A DNA stretch of 64,000 nucleotides from Faecalibacterium prausnitzii (GCA_004558805.1 SFDE01000008.1:1-64000); one strand, 5' to 3'. Positions 24,360 to 33,415 are shown, counted from the stretch's first letter. A program made the numbers and translations. The notes: generated by a model not told the origin, from the letters alone.

Positions 24360-25751
24360 TTATTTTTCTGATGCAAAGAAGTCCTTGGTGAGCCGCACCA
24401 CCGTGCCGGAAAGCAGCAGCAATGCCAGCAGGTTGGGAATGCTCATAAGACCGTTGAAGGTGTCTGCAATGCTCCACAGCAACCCCAGGTCCATGGTGGC
24501 ACCCAGAATGGACACAAAGGAGTACACCACAAAGAAGGGACGCACCACCTTGTCGCTGCGGCACAGGAAGGCGATGAACCGGGAGCCGTACAAGCCCCAG
24601 CCGATGATGGTGGAAAAGGCAAAGCAGCACAGCGCCACGGCGGTAAAGATGGATGCCCAGCCGCCGTAGGTGATGGTAAAGCCGGAGATGGTCAGCTCAG
24701 CACCTGCCGCAGAGCCGTAGCCCACAGGAGCGCCGCTGCACAGGATCACCAGCGCCGTCAGGGTGCAGATGACGATGGTGTCTGCAAAGACCTCAAAGAT
24801 GCCGAACATACCCTGTTTTACCGGCTTGCGGGTGTCGGCGCAGGCATGGGCGATGGAACCGGTGCCCAGACCTGCCTCGTTGGAGAAGATGCCCCGGGAG
24901 ACACCCTTCTGCATACTGAGGAAAAGGCTGCCGATGGTGCCGCCGGTGAAGGCGGCGGGGTTGAAGGCGCCTACAAAGATGGACTCCAGCACATAGGGCA
25001 GGTGCCGGAAATTCAGCACCACCACACCCAGCGACAGCAGGATGTAGAACAGCGCCATAAAGGGCACCAGCTTTTCGCTGACGCTGCCGATGCGCTGGAT
25101 GCCTCCCAGCAGTACCAGTGCTACCAGCATTGCCACCAGAATGCCCACGATAAGATTCAGAGTGGTAAGGACACTTCCTCCCACCGCGCCGTAGGCAAGC
25201 AGGGCGGTGTCAATGGAGGCAACAATGGTGTTGACCTGGGTAGCGTTGCCGGTGCCAAAGACGGTCAGCACGCCAAAAAGGGCGTAGAGCACTGCCAGAA
25301 ACTGCCAGCGCTTGCCCAGACCATTCTTGATGTAGTACATGGGTCCCCCCACCCACTCGCCGGTCTCGCCCCGCTCCCGGAAATGCACCGCAAGGGTCAC
25401 CTCCGCAAACTTGGTGCACATGCCCAGCAGGGCAGAGCACCACATCCAGAACACGGCACCGGGTCCGCCGATGGCAATGGCACCTGCCACGCCGGCAATG
25501 TTGCCGGTGCCCACGGTGCCTGCAAGGGCGGTGCATACTGCCTGAAAAGGAGTGATCGCTCCGTCCGATGCGTCCCGCCGCCGGAACATCCGTCCGATGG
25601 TGGTCCTGATGGCATAGGGAAATTTCCGGATCTGCAAAAATCCGGTGCGCACGCTCAGCAGCAGTCCCACGCCGATGATGCACACCATGGCGGGCACGCC
25701 CCAGATAAAGTTGTTGACCGCCTGGTTGATGGCGGTAATAGTCTCGATCAT
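24360..25751 (-). CDS. AGCS family sodium:alanine (amino acid) symporter
   Basis: A 463-residue polytopic transporter of the alanine or glycine:cation symporter family. Hallmarks: NNFIWGVPAMVCIIGVGLLL near the start, ALAGTVGTGNIAGVAGAIAIGGPGAVFWMW, EWVGGPMYYIKNGLG, GIFSNEAGLGTGSIAHA and a late TIIGWGLYGSR. It imports Ala, Gly or a related amino acid with Na+. I chose the ATG at 25751, which begins the conserved protein, although its ribosome site is weak (GAGGATGTGGGACAAG). The longer frame upstream has no better site. A strong promoter lies at 25823. Confidence 0.92.
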   Translation of the reverse strand: MIETITAINQAVNNFIWGVPAMVCIIGVGLLLSVRTGFLQIRKFPYAIRTTIGRMFRRRDASDGAITPFQAVCTALAGTVGTGNIAGVAGAIAIGGPGAVFWMWCSALLGMCTKFAEVTLAVHFRERGETGEWVGGPMYYIKNGLGKRWQFLAVLYALFGVLTVFGTGNATQVNTIVASIDTALLAYGAVGGSVLTTLNLIVGILVAMLVALVLLGGIQRIGSVSEKLVPFMALFYILLSLGVVVLNFRHLPYVLESIFVGAFNPAAFTGGTIGSLFLSMQKGVSRGIFSNEAGLGTGSIAHACADTRKPVKQGMFGIFEVFADTIVICTLTALVILCSGAPVGYGSAAGAELTISGFTITYGGWASIFTAVALCCFAFSTIIGWGLYGSRFIAFLCRSDKVVRPFFVVYSFVSILGATMDLGLLWSIADTFNGLMSIPNLLALLLLSGTVVRLTKDFFASEK

Positions 25752-25822
25752 AACTTGTCCCACATCCTCTGTTAAACTGCCCCGCTTTTGCCGCTGTTGC
25801 TGCAAAAAAACAGGCGAAAATT

Positions 25823-25851
25823 ATTTTACTCTATTTTTTATGCAGTGTCAA
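25823..25851 (-). promoter_or_regulatory. Promoter of the AGCS symporter gene
   Basis: On the - strand: TTGACA, 17-base spacer, TAAAAT in an AT-rich stretch. Confidence 0.75.
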
Positions 25852-25896
25852 ACAAAAATTTGCCAAAAAACGGTCCTTACACAGAAGGAGGATACC

Positions 25897-27228
25897 TCAT
25901 CGTCTGGAAACGGTCCGGCGGTACACCGGGTATGCCACCAGCGCCGCCAGCACCTCGGTGATCCAGAAGGCGTGCCACACCCCGTCGGGACCCATGGCAC
26001 GGCACAGAAGCCACGCAAGGGGCATGATGAAAAGGATGTACCGGAACAGAGAGATCACCAGAGATTCCACTCCCTTGCCCAGACCTTCCAGAGCGCCGGA
26101 GGAGGTGGTGGATACCGCCGACACGACAAAGCCAAGGCTGATGATCCGTAGGGCGGTCTGTCCGGCGTCAAGAGTCTGAGGATTGGAACTGAACAGCCCC
26201 ATGAGGGAGCGGGAGAACAGCAGGCAGCCCGCTGTGCCCAGCGCCATGATGACGGCGCTCATGGCAAGGGTCAGGTTATAGAGCTTCCGGACCCGACCGT
26301 GCTCCTTTGCGCCATAGTTGTAGCCCATAAGGGGGCGCATACCCTGCACGATGCCGTTGGCAGGCAGATACAAAAAGGTCTGCAGCTTGTAGTAGATGCC
26401 CAGCACCACCACATAGCTCTGAGAAAAGGCGGCGAGAAGGCTGTTAAGAAAGGTCACCAGCAGGGAGGGCAGCGCCAGATTCAGGATGGCAGGCACGCCG
26501 ATGGCGTAAAGTCTGCCGTCCAGTACCGGGTCCGGAGCAAGGCAGCTGCGGCGCAGCCGGACGGGGAGCTGGGTACGGAAGTAGACAAAGAGGTAGACGC
26601 ACAGGCTCAGCAGCTGCCCGATGCCGGTGGCAAGGGCGGCACCGGCAATGCCCATGGCAGGCACCGGACCCAGCCCAAAGATCAGCACCGGGTCCAGCAG
26701 GATGTTGCACACGCAGCCGAACACCAGCGCCACCATGGTCACTTTCATGCGTCCCACCGCCTGAAAAATCTTTTCAAAGGCAAGGGATGCCATGTTCACG
26801 GTGGCAAACAGGAAGATGATGGTGGAATAGGTGATGCCGGCGGTGATCAGTGCTTCATCCCCGGTGAACCGGTGGAGGAAGCCGGGCATGATGCGGATGC
26901 TGACAAGGGTGATCACCACCCCGTGGATGAGGGAAAACAGCATCCCGTGGGTGGCGGCAGTTTCTGCTTTCTGCCGGTCTCCGGCACCAAGATACAGGGC
27001 GATCATGGCGTTGATGCCGATGCCAAAGCCGATGGCAATGGCGTTGGCAAAGTTCTGGATGGGAAACACCAGCGAAAGGGCGGTCATGGCGTCCTCGCTG
27101 ATCTGTGCCACAAAAAGGCTGTCTACGATGTTGTACAGGGAGTTTACCAGCATGGAGATGACGTTGGGCAGCGCCATGGACAACAGCAGCGGCAGGACGG
27201 GTCTTTCCTTCATAAAGGTATCGTTCAT
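25897..27228 (-). CDS. MATE family efflux transporter
   Basis: A 443-residue, 12-helix multidrug or metabolite exporter driven by Na+ or H+. Features: PVLPLLLSMALPNVISMLVNSLYNIVDSLFV at the start, IGFGIGINAMIALYLGAGD, QAVGRMKVTMVALVFGCVCNILLDPVLIFG, and the repeat in the second half (GMRPLMGYNYGA). The ATG at 27228 is taken because the family starts there; its ribosome site (AGGAGC) is 13 bases off. The frame is open another 59 codons upstream through the leader, including a terminator, which is treated separately. Expression appears attenuated. Confidence 0.9.
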   Translation of the reverse strand: MNDTFMKERPVLPLLLSMALPNVISMLVNSLYNIVDSLFVAQISEDAMTALSLVFPIQNFANAIAIGFGIGINAMIALYLGAGDRQKAETAATHGMLFSLIHGVVITLVSIRIMPGFLHRFTGDEALITAGITYSTIIFLFATVNMASLAFEKIFQAVGRMKVTMVALVFGCVCNILLDPVLIFGLGPVPAMGIAGAALATGIGQLLSLCVYLFVYFRTQLPVRLRRSCLAPDPVLDGRLYAIGVPAILNLALPSLLVTFLNSLLAAFSQSYVVVLGIYYKLQTFLYLPANGIVQGMRPLMGYNYGAKEHGRVRKLYNLTLAMSAVIMALGTAGCLLFSRSLMGLFSSNPQTLDAGQTALRIISLGFVVSAVSTTSSGALEGLGKGVESLVISLFRYILFIMPLAWLLCRAMGPDGVWHAFWITEVLAALVAYPVYRRTVSRR

Positions 27229-27284
27229 AGTTTTACGGTTGCTCCTGATGATATAGTGTAGGGGGCAAAAATGCCCTGTGGACG

Positions 27285-27327
27285 CAAAAAAGCCACACAA
27301 TGATCCCCAAAGAGACCATTGTGTGGC
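27285..27327 (-). terminator. Attenuator terminator in the MATE gene leader
   Basis: On the - strand GCCACACAATGG / CATTGTGTGGC followed by TTTTTTGCG, between the promoter at 27377 and the MATE start. Just upstream lies a competing CACAC/GTGTGG hairpin (27355-27374) whose 3' arm could instead pair with CCACAC of the terminator, giving an antiterminator option. Confidence 0.75.
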
Positions 27328-27376
27328 GAAAAATAGCACGATGGCTGTAAAAATCCACACGATTTTTAGTGTGTAC

Positions 27377-27405
27377 AGGATACCACATCTCCGGAGGGAT
27401 GTCAA
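27377..27405 (-). promoter_or_regulatory. Promoter of the MATE leader
   Basis: On the - strand: TTGACA, 17-base spacer, TATCCT preceded by TGg. Confidence 0.75.
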
Positions 27406-27441
27406 GGCAAAACAGAGAAAAAGTATGACTTTTGCAGACTC

Positions 27442-27470
27442 TTGACCCTGCGGTCCCCGCAGACTACAAT
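27442..27470 (+). promoter_or_regulatory. Promoter of the phosphodiesterase gene
   Basis: TTGACC, 17-base spacer, TACAAT. Confidence 0.7.
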
Positions 27471-27512
27471 AAAGCAGAACAAATCACTACCACAGACCGG
27501 AGGGCATCTGCT

Positions 27513-28061
27513 ATGAAATGGATGATCGCATCCGACCTGCACGGGTCGGTATATTACTGCACAAAAATGCTGGAGGCACTGGAGCGGGAGCAGGCAGGGC
27601 GGCTGCTGTTGCTGGGAGACCTGCTGTACCACGGACCCCGCAACGACCTGCCCCGGGACTATGCCCCCAAGCAGGTCATCCCCCTGCTCAACGGCATCCG
27701 CACAAAGCTGGTCTGCGTCCGGGGCAACTGCGATGCAGAGGTGGACCAGATGGTGCTGGACTTCCCTATGCTGGCGGACTACTGCGTGCTGCCGGTGGGG
27801 CAGCGGCTGGTCTATGCCACCCACGGACATATCTATAACAAAGACCACCTGCCGCCCCTTGCCCCCGGGGATATCCTGCTGCAGGGGCACACCCATGTGC
27901 CTGCATGGACCCCGTGCGGGACAGACAATTTCTGCCTGAACCCCGGTTCACTGAGCATCCCCAAGGAGGATAGTCCCCGGGGGTATATGACTCTGGAAGA
28001 GGGAACGTTCTGCTGGAAAACACTGGAAGGTGCGGTTTATCATCGGCTGACTCTGGTCTGA
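27513..28061 (+). CDS. YfcE/MJ0936 family metallophosphodiesterase
   Basis: A 182-residue calcineurin-like phosphodiesterase with the five metal motifs in order: ASDLHGS, LLGDLLYHG, VRGNCDAEV, THGH and GHTHVP, closing with LNPGSLSIPK. E. coli YfcE hydrolyses phosphodiesters in vitro; the natural substrate is unknown. The ATG at 27513 follows GGAGGG. Transcribed from its own promoter, divergent from the MATE unit. Confidence 0.92.
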   Translation: MKWMIASDLHGSVYYCTKMLEALEREQAGRLLLLGDLLYHGPRNDLPRDYAPKQVIPLLNGIRTKLVCVRGNCDAEVDQMVLDFPMLADYCVLPVGQRLVYATHGHIYNKDHLPPLAPGDILLQGHTHVPAWTPCGTDNFCLNPGSLSIPKEDSPRGYMTLEEGTFCWKTLEGAVYHRLTLV

Positions 28062-28094
28062 ACCGGGACTTTTGCGGGAAATTGGCAAAAGTTC

Positions 28095-28123
28095 TTGACG
28101 GAAGCAGATGAAACGTGTAAACT
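28095..28123 (+). promoter_or_regulatory. Promoter of the DUF2752 operon
   Basis: TTGACG, 17-base spacer, TAAACT. Confidence 0.65.
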
Positions 28124-28165
28124 GAGAGCAGATTTTATCATAATGGCGGGAATGATAAGGAACAA

Positions 28166-28582
28166 ATGGCAAAAGTCGGGACAAAAAAATGGCGACTGCC
28201 CACCGTGGCGGCTGGGGTGCTCTGCGCAGGTCTGCTGTATCTGGAGAACCGGCTGCTGGGCTGTCCCATCAAACTGCTTACCGGCATCTCCTGTGCGGGC
28301 TGCGGCATGACCCGTGCATGGCTGCAGGTACTGCGGCTGGACTTCCGGCAGGCGTTCTACTATCATCCGCTGTTTGTGCTGCCGCCGGTGGCTCTGGCGA
28401 TGCTGTGGCAGCGCAGCAGGATCCCGCCAAAAGTTTTCAAAGGGTGTATGTACACCATGATGGCAGCGTTCCTTGTGGTGTATGTATATAGATTGTGTAT
28501 GGGAGGCGGAGACGTTGTGGTGTTTGCGCCCCGCAGCGGCGTCGCTTTCCGGGTCATTTCGTATTTACGAGGAGGAAACTAA
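28166..28582 (+). CDS. DUF2752 membrane protein
   Basis: 138 residues with three membrane segments (about 10-28, 65-82, 92-110). The family signature is CPIKLLTGISCAGCGMTRAW: the conserved CxGCGxTR found in DUF2752 proteins. The family's function is unknown; the cysteine motif is extracytoplasmic or in the interface. The ATG follows ATAAGGAAC. The next gene starts two bases after its stop with the ribosome site inside this gene, so they are coupled. Confidence 0.88.
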   Translation: MAKVGTKKWRLPTVAAGVLCAGLLYLENRLLGCPIKLLTGISCAGCGMTRAWLQVLRLDFRQAFYYHPLFVLPPVALAMLWQRSRIPPKVFKGCMYTMMAAFLVVYVYRLCMGGGDVVVFAPRSGVAFRVISYLRGGN

Positions 28583-28584
28583 TC

Positions 28585-29178
28585 ATGTTCTGTGCACATT
28601 GTGGCAAAAAGATCCCCGATGGTACCAAGTTCTGCCCCAGCTGCGGCGCTGATGTCTCGGCAGGTTCTCAGGTCCAGAACGCAGCAAATCAGGCGTTCCG
28701 CTCTGTGGAAGGCAACCTGAACAGTGCAGTCAACGATGTGAAAAACACCTTCCAGAACGGCAACCAGCCCTACGGCGGTGAGCGGCTCACCGATGACCGG
28801 AGCCTGGTGGTGCTGATCCTGCTGTCCATTATCACCTGCAACATCTACTACTATTACTACATCTACAAGCTGGCACACGATGTGAACATCGCCTGCAGCG
28901 GCGACGGCGAGGAGACCGGCGGTCTGGTCCAGTACCTGCTGCTGTCCTTTGTCACCTGCGGCATCTACGCCCTGTACTGGGAGTACAAGCTGGGCAACCG
29001 CCTTGCAGCAAACGCACCCCGCTACGGTCTCACCATTCAGGAGAACGGCACCACCATCCTCATGTGGCGTCTGTTCGGTTTCGTGCTGTGCTTTGTGGGA
29101 ACCTGGTACGGTGTCTACCTGCTGCTGAAGAACGCCAACCAGATCTGCAACGCTTACAACCGTTACAATAACCTGTAA
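28585..29178 (+). CDS. Zinc-ribbon plus DUF4234 membrane protein
   Basis: A 197-residue protein. A zinc ribbon sits at 1-24 (two CxxC pairs: MFCAHCGKKIPDGTKFCPSCG), then a flexible Asn/Gln-rich linker, then a DUF4234-type domain with membrane segments (SLVVLILLSIITCNIYYYYYIYKLAHDVN, LLLSFVTCGIYALYWEYKL, and a final helix ILMWRLFGFVLCFVGTWYGVYLLLKNAN). Function unknown, possibly a small membrane sensor. GAGGAGG precedes the ATG. Confidence 0.88.
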   Translation: MFCAHCGKKIPDGTKFCPSCGADVSAGSQVQNAANQAFRSVEGNLNSAVNDVKNTFQNGNQPYGGERLTDDRSLVVLILLSIITCNIYYYYYIYKLAHDVNIACSGDGEETGGLVQYLLLSFVTCGIYALYWEYKLGNRLAANAPRYGLTIQENGTTILMWRLFGFVLCFVGTWYGVYLLLKNANQICNAYNRYNNL

Positions 29179-29216
29179 GCACAGCGGATCCTTCCTTATA
29201 GGCATCATATTTTAAG

Positions 29217-29258
29217 AAATACCGGGAGTCGGCACACCGCTGGTTCCCGGTATTTTTA
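29217..29258 (+). terminator. Intrinsic terminator
   Basis: AAATACCGGGA / TCCCGGTATTTTT. Confidence 0.85.
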
Positions 29259-29267
29259 TCTCTGCCC

Positions 29268-29296
29268 TTGTGCCCGGGGGCAAACCGTGCTATCAT
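29268..29296 (+). promoter_or_regulatory. Promoter of the OGG gene
   Basis: TTGTGC, 17-base spacer, TATCAT preceded by TGc. Confidence 0.65.
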
Positions 29297-29330
29297 CAGA
29301 CAGAACCACACAACGAAAGGCGGCATAGAC

Positions 29331-30140
29331 ATGACCCGGCAGACCGTGACCATCCCCGACGATTTTGATCTGGACAAGATCCTGGCAAGCGGACAGTGCT
29401 TCCGCCCTGCAAAGCAGCCGGACGGCTGGTACCGCTTTATCTCCGGCAGGCAGGTGCTGTACCTGCTGCCCCGGGGCGGGCAGCAGTACGAGGTACGGTG
29501 CAAGGCAGGGGAGTGGGAGCAGTTCTGGCGGGGGTATTTTGATCTGGACCGCAGCTATGCCGCCCTGCGCCGCCGGCTGGAAGGGCGGGATCCCTTTGTG
29601 CAGAGCGCCATGGACTACGGCAAGGGCATCCGCATCCTGCGGCAGGATGTGTGGGAAATGCTCATCACCTTTATCATCTCCCAGCGCAAGAGCATCCCTG
29701 CCATCCGCACAGCGGTGGAGCTGCTGGCACAGCGGTACGGCGAGGAGCTGTCAGAGGGGGTCTGTGCCTTTCCCACCCCGGAGGCGCTGTGTCGTGCCGG
29801 GGAGCAGGGCTTGCAGCAGTGCGGGCTGGGCTATCGCACCCGCTATGTGCTCCACGCAGCGCAGCAGGCGGCGGCAGGCAGACTGGACCTGCAGGCGATG
29901 GAACGGCTGCCGGACGAGGAACTGTTTACAGCCCTGCTGCAGCTGGAGGGAGTAGGCAAAAAGGTGGCAAACTGCGTCTGCCTCTTCGGCTTTGGCAGGG
30001 TAGGCAGGGTGCCGGTGGATGTGTGGATCCAGCGGCTGATCCAGGAAGAATTCGGCGGGCAGGATCCCTTCCCCCGGTTTGGCGGAGAGGCGGGCATCCT
30101 GCAGCAGTATCTTTTCTATTACAAACGCAGTCTGGGATAA
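29331..30140 (+). CDS. 8-oxoguanine DNA glycosylase (OGG1 type)
   Basis: A 269-residue HhH-GPD glycosylase/AP lyase that removes oxidised guanine from DNA. The N-terminal OGG domain has the GQCFRPAKQ entry and the HhH region has LQLEGVGKKVANCVCLFGFGRVGRVPVDVWIQRL: K211 equals the catalytic Lys249 and D230 the Asp268 of human OGG1. TFIISQRKSIPAIRTAVELL (113-132) is the base-flipping helix, where the family usually has QxxN; this form is common in Clostridia. The start at 29331 follows GAAAGG. Monocistronic. Confidence 0.92.
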   Translation: MTRQTVTIPDDFDLDKILASGQCFRPAKQPDGWYRFISGRQVLYLLPRGGQQYEVRCKAGEWEQFWRGYFDLDRSYAALRRRLEGRDPFVQSAMDYGKGIRILRQDVWEMLITFIISQRKSIPAIRTAVELLAQRYGEELSEGVCAFPTPEALCRAGEQGLQQCGLGYRTRYVLHAAQQAAAGRLDLQAMERLPDEELFTALLQLEGVGKKVANCVCLFGFGRVGRVPVDVWIQRLIQEEFGGQDPFPRFGGEAGILQQYLFYYKRSLG

Positions 30141-30142
30141 AC

Positions 30143-30190
30143 AGAGGGGCTGCTGCACGGCATTGTGCAGCAGCCCCTCTTTCTCTTTTT
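30143..30190. terminator. Bidirectional terminator, end of the cobamide operon
   Basis: AGAGGGGCTGCTGCAC / GTGCAGCAGCCCCTCT with a T-rich flank, between convergent ogg and cbiC. It closes the 20-kb cobamide transcript. Confidence 0.85.
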
Positions 30191-30195
30191 GGATC

Positions 30196-30867
30196 TTATT
30201 TCCAGCCCCGTGCTCTGGGGTCCAGCATCTCGGCGGCGGAGTACACCAGTGCGTTGCAGATGGCAGCGGCAACGGTGCTGCCCCCTTTGCGTCCCATGGC
30301 GACGATGGCGGGCACTCCGCATTCCTGACAGACGGCAAACAGCCGCTCTTTGCTCTCCACCACGTTCACAAAGCCCACGGGGACCCCAATGACCAGCGCC
30401 GGGCGCAGCCCAGCTTCGATCTGGTCCGCAATGGTCAGCAACGCCGTAGGGGCGTTGCCCACTGCAAGGATCGCCCCGGGGTAGGCAGCGGCTGCCTTGT
30501 GCACCGCCGCCACCGCCCGGGTGGTGCCCTGCTGCTTTGCGGCAGCTGCTACCTCCGGGTCCGCCACATAGCACAGCGCCGTAGTACCCAGCTTGGCAAG
30601 CCCCGGCTTGGAGATGCCTGCCAGTGCCATGGTGGTATCGGTGACGATGGGGGTGCCGCTGCGGAGGGCGGCAATGCCTGCTGCCACGGCACCGGGGGTG
30701 AAGTGCAGATTCCGGGCATAATCGAAATCCGCCGTGGTGTGAATCACCCGCTTGACTACAGGGGCAGTGTCCTCCGGGAAGATCAGCCCCATCTGGTTCA
30801 GCTCCTCTGTGATGATGGCAAGGCTGGTGCGCTCGATGTCGGCAGGCAGATGATGCTGCAGGGTCAT
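30196..30867 (-). CDS. cbiC: Cobalt-precorrin-8 methylmutase
   Basis: 223 residues. CbiC/CobH moves the C-11 methyl to C-12, giving cobyrinate. The catalytic His lies in VIHTTADFDYA; family features GIAALRSGTPIVTDTTMALAGI, and IGVPVGFVNVVESKERL near the end are intact. AAGGAG precedes the ATG, and its start overlaps the cbiP stop by four bases. It is the last gene of the cobamide operon although it acts late in ring synthesis. Confidence 0.95.
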   Translation of the reverse strand: MTLQHHLPADIERTSLAIITEELNQMGLIFPEDTAPVVKRVIHTTADFDYARNLHFTPGAVAAGIAALRSGTPIVTDTTMALAGISKPGLAKLGTTALCYVADPEVAAAAKQQGTTRAVAAVHKAAAAYPGAILAVGNAPTALLTIADQIEAGLRPALVIGVPVGFVNVVESKERLFAVCQECGVPAIVAMGRKGGSTVAAAICNALVYSAAEMLDPRARGWK

Positions 30868-32360
30868 AGGGTCTTTCTCCTTTCCAGCTCCATGGCGGCG
30901 TAGATGGCGTCCATATCCAGTGCTCGGCGCACCCCTGCCGCAAGGAGGTCGAACTGCTGCTGACGGTACTGTTCCATGGGCAGCAGGGCGGTGTGTTCCG
31001 GGGAGATGCCCTTGCGGAGGCACAAAAAGTCCACCAGCTGCCGGGTCAGTTCTCCCGTATCAAAAAGCCCGTGGAGGTAGGTACCAAATACATTGCCCTG
31101 TACGCAGCCCTCCGGGGTGCCGTCGGCAAGGGTGCAGAAGGGTTCGCCCCGTGTCTCGGTGCTGCCGGTGTGGATCTCGTAGCCTTCCAGTGCGGCCCCG
31201 GCAAAGGGGGCAGCACAGACCACCGCCCCGGTGCGGGTGCGGCGCTTGCCGGCGTTGAACCGGGTGCGGATGGGCAGCAATCCCAGCCCCCGCAGGGTCC
31301 GGGGCGTGCCCCCCTCGGTGCCCTCCGGGTCCGCCAGCTCCTCGCCCAGCATCTGGTAGCCGCCGCAGACCCCCAGCACCGGCACATCCTGTGCCCGGAG
31401 CTTGTGGAGGGCGGCTTCCAGCCCGGACTGCCGCAGCCACAGCAGGTCCTCCATGGTGTTTTTGGTGCCGGGCAGGATCACAAGATCCGGGACCCCCAGC
31501 TGACGGGGAGACTGCACATACCGGACCTGCAGCAGGGGGTGCTGCTCCAGCGGGATGAAGTCCGTAAAATTGGAGATGTGGGGCAGCCGCAGCACCGCCG
31601 CATCCAGAGGCTTCACGGCGCTGCCGCCCTCCAGCCGCTGCGAAAGGGAATCCTCGTCCTCAATGTCCACCGGCAGATAGGGTACCACCCCCAGCACCGG
31701 CAGTCGGGTCCTTTCTTCCAGCATGGCAAGCCCGGGGCGCAGGATCTCCACATCGCCCCGGAACTTGTTGATCACCAGTCCTTTGATCCGTGCCCGCTCC
31801 TCCGGCTCCAGCAGTGCCACGGTGCCGTAGAGCTGGGCGAACACTCCGCCCCGGTCAATGTCCCCTGCCAGCAGCACTGGTGCGTCCACCAGCTTTGCCA
31901 GCCCCATGTTGACGATGTCGTCTGCCTTCAGGTTGATCTCGGCGGGGCTGCCTGCTCCCTCAATGACGATGATGTCGTTTTCGGCAGCAAGACTGTGGTA
32001 GGCGGCAAGGATCTCCGGGATCAGGCTCCGCTTCATCCGGAAATAGTCTGCGGCGGACATCTGCCCCCGCACCTCTCCGTTTACGATGACCTGACTGCCC
32101 ACGTCGCTGCTGGGCTTCAGCAGGATAGGGTTCATCCGCACATCCGGCTCCGCCCCTGCTGCCTGCGCCTGCACCACCTGGGCACGTCCCATTTCCAGTC
32201 CGCTGCGGGTGACAAAGCTGTTCAGCGCCATGTTCTGGCTCTTAAAGGGTGCCACCCGGTAGCCGTCCTGAGCAAAGATCCGGCACAGGGCGGTGCACAG
32301 CAGGCTTTTGCCTGCTCCGCTCATGGTGCCCTGTACCATAATGCACTTTGCCTTGTTCAT
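30864..32360 (-). CDS. cbiP: Adenosylcobyric acid synthase (glutamine-hydrolysing)
   Basis: 498 residues. CbiP/CobQ amidates side chains b, d, e and g of adenosylcobyrinate a,c-diamide. An ATP-binding dethiobiotin-synthetase-like domain (VQGTMSGAGKSLLCTAL, FKSQNMALNS, VIEGAGSPAEINL, GDIDRGGVFAQLYG) is followed by a class I glutaminase domain (VLGVCGGYQMLGEELADPEG with the Cys nucleophile, later FGTYLHGLFD with the His). Coupled by four-base overlaps to cobD before and cbiC after. Confidence 0.96.
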   Translation of the reverse strand: MNKAKCIMVQGTMSGAGKSLLCTALCRIFAQDGYRVAPFKSQNMALNSFVTRSGLEMGRAQVVQAQAAGAEPDVRMNPILLKPSSDVGSQVIVNGEVRGQMSAADYFRMKRSLIPEILAAYHSLAAENDIIVIEGAGSPAEINLKADDIVNMGLAKLVDAPVLLAGDIDRGGVFAQLYGTVALLEPEERARIKGLVINKFRGDVEILRPGLAMLEERTRLPVLGVVPYLPVDIEDEDSLSQRLEGGSAVKPLDAAVLRLPHISNFTDFIPLEQHPLLQVRYVQSPRQLGVPDLVILPGTKNTMEDLLWLRQSGLEAALHKLRAQDVPVLGVCGGYQMLGEELADPEGTEGGTPRTLRGLGLLPIRTRFNAGKRRTRTGAVVCAAPFAGAALEGYEIHTGSTETRGEPFCTLADGTPEGCVQGNVFGTYLHGLFDTGELTRQLVDFLCLRKGISPEHTALLPMEQYRQQQFDLLAAGVRRALDMDAIYAAMELERRKTL

Positions 32361-33415
32361 TTCAGCACCTCCCGTAGGGTCTCCAGCAGCTGTGCGTTCT
32401 CTTCCGGGGTCCGCACGGCGGTGCGGTACCACCCGGCGTCCAGTCCGGGATAGTTGGCGCAGCTGCGCACCACTACACCCTTCTGCCGCAGTGCCTCTCC
32501 CAGCCACTCCGGCGCCCGGAACAGCAGGTAGTTTGCTCTGCCTTCCACCACCTGCAGCCCCATTGCCCGGAGCCCGGCGGCAACCATCGGGCGCTGCCGG
32601 GCAATGAGGTCCCGGACCCGGTCCACATAGGCGGTCTCATCCAAAGCGGCAATGCCTGCCGCCTGGGCAAGGCTGGATACCCCCCAGGGCTGCCCGACGG
32701 CAGCCATCCGGTCCAGCAGCTCCCTGTCCCCGCACAGGCAGTAGCCCAGCCGCACCCCTGCCATGCCGTAGAGCTTGGTAAATGCCTTTAGGATCACCAG
32801 TCCTCCGCCGGGCAGCAGGCTTTTGGCGGTGAGGCGCCGGTGCTCCTGCTCCGGCAGAAAGTCAAGAAAGCACTCGTCCACCACCAGCAGCGCCCCTTTG
32901 GCACGGCAGCGGTCCAGGATCTTTTGCACCAGCGGAAGGGCAGTCAGCTGCCCGGTGGGATTGTTGGGCTGGCAGAGAAAGACCATGTCCGTGGCATCGT
33001 CTATGGCGCAAACAAAACGCTCCGTCACCGCAAAATCCTCTTCTTGCCGCAGAAAATGCCGCTGCACCGTGCAGCCCACGGCTTCCAGCGCTGCAGCATA
33101 TTCCGCAAAGGTGGGGGCAGGCAGCAGGGCACGGCGAGGCTTTGCTGCCAGCACAAGGCGGAAGATCAGGTCTGCAGCGCCGTTGCCGCAAAGGATCTGG
33201 TCTTCCGGCAGCTGCTCGGCATCCGCAAGCTTTGCCCGCAGCGCTCGGCACAGCGGGTCCGGGTAGCGGTCCGCAGTGGGGATCGCCTGTACGATCGCCC
33301 GAGCAACGCCGTCGGGCAGCCCCAGAGGGCTGACGTTGGCAGAAAAGTCCAGCGGGTCCTTCCCGTACTGCTGCCGGTATCCTGCCCAGTCGCCGCCATG
33401 GATCAGTGTCTGCAT
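32357..33415 (-). CDS. cobD: Threonine-phosphate decarboxylase
   Basis: 352 residues, a fold-I PLP enzyme making (R)-1-amino-2-propanol phosphate, the nucleotide-loop linker. Motifs: HGGDW and DFSANVSPLG at the start, FLCQPNNPTG, VVDECFLDFLPE, and the PLP lysine in LKAFTKLYGMAGVRLGY. It stands beside cbiB, whose product uses the linker. Overlaps cbiP by four bases. Confidence 0.93.
   Translation of the reverse strand: MQTLIHGGDWAGYRQQYGKDPLDFSANVSPLGLPDGVARAIVQAIPTADRYPDPLCRALRAKLADAEQLPEDQILCGNGAADLIFRLVLAAKPRRALLPAPTFAEYAAALEAVGCTVQRHFLRQEEDFAVTERFVCAIDDATDMVFLCQPNNPTGQLTALPLVQKILDRCRAKGALLVVDECFLDFLPEQEHRRLTAKSLLPGGGLVILKAFTKLYGMAGVRLGYCLCGDRELLDRMAAVGQPWGVSSLAQAAGIAALDETAYVDRVRDLIARQRPMVAAGLRAMGLQVVEGRANYLLFRAPEWLGEALRQKGVVVRSCANYPGLDAGWYRTAVRTPEENAQLLETLREVLK

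Noticed and set aside
27229..27405. N-terminal extension of the MATE protein through the leader
   Set aside because: The added residues precede the family start, the frame crosses a terminator and lacks a ribosome site. It is kept only as a possible leader element.
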